Below are positions 13,490 through 15,876 of a stretch of DNA of 15,876 nucleotides, piece after piece. This stretch comes from Chloroflexi bacterium RBG_16_57_11 (lineage in GTDB: Bacteria > Chloroflexota > Anaerolineae > Anaerolineales > UBA4823): assembly GCA_001795165.1 (NCBI GenBank), contig MGNS01000015.1, forward strand, positions 22,013 through 37,888. The letters are read 5' to 3'. The notes under the pieces were generated by a model. The model was not told where the DNA came from and ran no database searches. It saw only the letters and a list, made by a program, of their open reading frames with translations. The position numbers and the translations under genes are program-made. Numbering within the stretch: the first letter of the stretch is position 1; each line of letters begins with the position of its first letter.

Positions 13490-14197
13490 ATGTCTGCGAA
13501 TAATTTTTCGGATCCCGACGACGACGTAACTCCGCCTAATCAATATATCCCGATCGCATCGGTGGATGAAAAAAGCACCGCCAGGCGTCGCCCGAGCAAT
13601 GGATGCGTCATTACGGCGTTGGTCATCCTGGTTGCTTTATGCCTGGTCGGAGCAACGATCGGAGCGGCAGCTTTTGCTTTGTACTTTTACAATTCACCGA
13701 CTGCATCCAACGCGACTGCTCTACAGCCAGGCGACCTAACCGAGGTGGCACTGGCCGCCTCTCCAACCATATCCCCTGGCGCTTTGCCCACTCAAGGGAT
13801 CTCGCCGACGCTGACCACCATCCCGACCAATACTTTGCCTGCCCTACCGTCCCCCACATCCACCTCACCTTCGACGGCTACGATCAGCCTGACAACTACG
13901 CCGACGGCAAAGCCGACCTGGATGCCCTGCCCAGGCATCTACTTTTCGCGCCTTTACGTGGGCGATAAAGCATATGTCAGCTTTGACCCGCCCTTGCCTA
14001 ATCGTGTGCGCAGCCAGCCCAGCACGAGCGGCGTTTATCTGGGGATGTTGCAGCCCGGTGAAAGGGCGGAAATCATTGGCGGGCCGGTTTGCTCGAATCA
14101 GTGGGTCTGGTGGGAAGTCCGCTCACTGGCGAGTGGCCTGAAAGGTTGGACGGCCGAAGGTGACAACAAGGCCTATTGGCTGGTGCCGGTGCCATAA
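13490..14197 (+). CDS. Membrane-anchored protein with Ser/Thr/Pro stalk and SH3-like domain
   Basis: This 235-residue protein has an Asp-rich cytoplasmic head (1-30), a basic patch (RRR at 32-34) and one membrane span (about 39-67). A Ser/Thr/Pro-rich stalk (about 68-145) follows. The outer domain (about 148-235) contains RVRSQPSTSGVYLG, LQPGERAEIIGGP and WWEVRS...GLKGWTAEG, which is the pattern of a bacterial SH3 (SH3b) domain. Basic residues before the span and the stalk after it place the C-terminus outside. Bacterial SH3 domains often bind cell-wall peptides, but the ligand here is unknown. C147 and C201 could form a disulphide. AAGGGAG at 13477-13483 is a good ribosome binding site. The subtilase gene follows 62 bases later, so the two probably share a transcript and both act at the cell surface. 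The domain call is moderately sure. Confidence 0.85.
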   Translation: MSANNFSDPDDDVTPPNQYIPIASVDEKSTARRRPSNGCVITALVILVALCLVGATIGAAAFALYFYNSPTASNATALQPGDLTEVALAASPTISPGALPTQGISPTLTTIPTNTLPALPSPTSTSPSTATISLTTTPTAKPTWMPCPGIYFSRLYVGDKAYVSFDPPLPNRVRSQPSTSGVYLGMLQPGERAEIIGGPVCSNQWVWWEVRSLASGLKGWTAEGDNKAYWLVPVP

Positions 14198-14259
14198 TTC
14201 GCCGCCTCGCATGATCCGATCAGCTTATCGCATTCAAATCTAGGGATATCCAACTGCAG

Positions 14260-15876
14260 ATGGACGAAAAACCCTCTCCCCAAGAAAATCCAGATCAACC
14301 TGCCGAACCGGTAGAGCCTGGCCAATCGCGCCGAAACACCCGCCCTTTGGACGGTGAGCAAAAGAATTGGCTGCAATGGGCGATGACACGCAAGGGAATG
14401 ATGACTCTGACTGTCGCATCGGTAGTTTTATTGACCGTGGCGATCGTGGGTGGCTGGTATTTCTTAAGCCAGCGCGGATCAGGCTCCAGTCAAAATCTCG
14501 ATTCCCCTCCGTCTGAATCTCTGAGCGAGCTGGCGAAGGAATACCCAGAGCTGGAAAATATCCTGAATGACGAAAAGCTCGACTCGGTCTATAAAGAATT
14601 TATGCTGGCTTTTCAGGAAGGCGGCGGCGAAGCGGCCTATGAGCTGGCCCAGAAACGCGGCCTGCTCAACGCCAATGGGGATCTGCGGTTGACGCTGGAG
14701 CTGGACACGGATGACACCGGACCGCTTGCCGCCGAGCTGGAAGCCAGGGGCTTCCAGGTGACTGCGACCAGCGGTAACTTGATGGACGTCGCCATACCCA
14801 TTGATTTGCTGGCGAAAGCTGTGGAAGAGGATAAGCCGGAGGAGCTTTTTCAGGGTATTTCCGGATTGGAGCACATCGTCCGGATACGTTTGCCGATGAT
14901 CAGTATCCAGGATGTGGGAAGCGTTGAGACAGAATCCGTCCAGGTGATCGGTGCAGACGTCTGGCAGGCTGCCGGGATTACCGGAAAGGGCATCAAGGTG
15001 GGGGTGCTGGATCGCGGCTTTGACGGGTACCGCTCGCTTTTAGGCGGCGACCTGCCAGCCAATGTCACAGTGCGATCTTTTATTGCCGGGCTGGATGCGG
15101 ATCAAGCCGGCACCGTGCACGGCTCGGCCGTTTCAGAAATCATCCACGATATAGCTCCAGATGCGGAGTTATTTTTTGCCGCTTACGATACCGATGTTGA
15201 GCAGCGCCAGGCGATTGACTGGCTGATTTCGCAGGGCGTGCGGATCATATCTCATTCCGGATCGTCCGTCTACGGACCGATGGATGGCACCGGAGATGAT
15301 GCGGTGATGGTGGACCAGATCGTGGCGAGCGGAGTATTATGGGTAAACTCTTCTGGGAACCGCGGATATACACACTATCGGGCCAGCTTTCAGGATGACG
15401 ATGGCGATGGATATCATGAATTTAGCCCGGGGGACGAGCTCATGGAGTTCGCCCCGGTCGGGTCGACCATTCTCGTTTTGAACTGGGACGATTGGCAGAC
15501 TGGCACTCAAGACATGGATCTATATGTTCTGGATTCCGATGGAAATGAGATTACCAAATCCACCAACGTCCAGAATGGGCTTGACTCGCAGGCGGCGGAA
15601 GGGCTTGTTTATGAGTTCACCGACAATGGACCCTATTCGGTGGCGTTTTACGCCTCGCGAATCGACCGGCCGATATTGTTGAGCTTCTTTCTATGGGATG
15701 GGGAGCTTGAATACTACACCCCTGAATACAGCGTCACAACACCGGGCGATTCCCGCAGCAGCCTGACGGTAGGCGCGGTCAACTGGTCGGATGATGCGCT
15801 GGAGGATTACAGCTCGCGCGGCCCAACCAGCGATGGACGGTTAAAGCCGGAGATATCAGCCCAAGCAGGGGTGAGC
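14260..15876 (+). CDS. Membrane-anchored subtilisin-family (S8) serine protease, 3' end cut by window edge
   Basis: The 539 residues visible have no stop before the edge. A polar cytoplasmic head (1-45) precedes one membrane span (about 47-69), so the protease is tethered with its body outside. A region at about 85-215 ending in IVRIRLPM looks like a propeptide-type domain. The catalytic domain starts near 225: Asp251 in VGVLDRGFDG, His287 in TVHGSAV followed by IIHDIAPDAELFFAA, and oxyanion Asn367 in NSSGNRG. The Ser motif (G-T-S) would come just past the edge, after YSSRGPTSDGRLKPEIS. A beta-rich insert of about 125 residues (about 376-500) separates Asn from Ser; it opens with DDDGDGYHEF, a calcium-loop-like motif. 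ATG 14260 is the only plausible start after an in-frame stop at 14212; its ribosome binding site is weak. The substrate is unknown, though a surface or stalk protein is likely. Confidence 0.92.
   Translation, partial: MDEKPSPQENPDQPAEPVEPGQSRRNTRPLDGEQKNWLQWAMTRKGMMTLTVASVVLLTVAIVGGWYFLSQRGSGSSQNLDSPPSESLSELAKEYPELENILNDEKLDSVYKEFMLAFQEGGGEAAYELAQKRGLLNANGDLRLTLELDTDDTGPLAAELEARGFQVTATSGNLMDVAIPIDLLAKAVEEDKPEELFQGISGLEHIVRIRLPMISIQDVGSVETESVQVIGADVWQAAGITGKGIKVGVLDRGFDGYRSLLGGDLPANVTVRSFIAGLDADQAGTVHGSAVSEIIHDIAPDAELFFAAYDTDVEQRQAIDWLISQGVRIISHSGSSVYGPMDGTGDDAVMVDQIVASGVLWVNSSGNRGYTHYRASFQDDDGDGYHEFSPGDELMEFAPVGSTILVLNWDDWQTGTQDMDLYVLDSDGNEITKSTNVQNGLDSQAAEGLVYEFTDNGPYSVAFYASRIDRPILLSFFLWDGELEYYTPEYSVTTPGDSRSSLTVGAVNWSDDALEDYSSRGPTSDGRLKPEISAQAGVS

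Overview
The window is a 15.9 kb, GC-rich stretch in which every supported gene lies on the + strand. The mix of zinc-ribbon FHA proteins, VWA proteins, a kinase with an FGE-like ectodomain, Pro/Thr-rich membrane linkers, non-ATG starts and an N-terminally anchored subtilase looks most like a Chloroflexota genome of the Anaerolineae type. That placement is inference from gene style. There is no rRNA, tRNA, CRISPR array or mobile element, and no gap between genes exceeds about 170 bases.

Layout. Block 1 (1-6567) is tightly packed, with gaps of 4-44 bases: a PP2C phosphatase cut by the left edge, a VWA protein, two tandem zinc-ribbon/FHA proteins, a second PP2C phosphatase, and a membrane-spanning Ser/Thr kinase with an outside LysM plus FGE-like region. 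Block 2 (6700-11972) holds an ABCG-type exporter with zinc ribbons and two FHA domains fused to its N-terminus, a LIM-like zinc-finger protein with an HExxH peptidase resembling plant DA1, and a second VWA protein. Block 3 (12061-13323) is a third VWA protein. Block 4 (13490-15876) encodes a membrane-anchored SH3-like protein and a membrane-anchored subtilisin-family protease that runs off the right edge. The gaps before blocks 2, 3 and 4 each contain the same 8-mer, GGTAAAAT, which looks like a shared promoter -10 element.

How they may work together. Writer (kinase), erasers (two PP2C), readers (four FHA domains in three proteins) and metal-dependent VWA scaffolds sit side by side, so this looks like a self-contained Ser/Thr phospho-signalling island. 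The kinase ectodomain and the export, anchored and secreted-protease genes point to the cell envelope as the place sensed and acted on. The FHA-ABCG exporter is the obvious candidate target, by analogy with mycobacterial Rv1747, a two-FHA ABC exporter controlled by kinase PknF. The VWA-PP2C-kinase grouping also recalls the TerY-P triad of tellurium-resistance-type systems. I do not recognise this exact combination as a named system.
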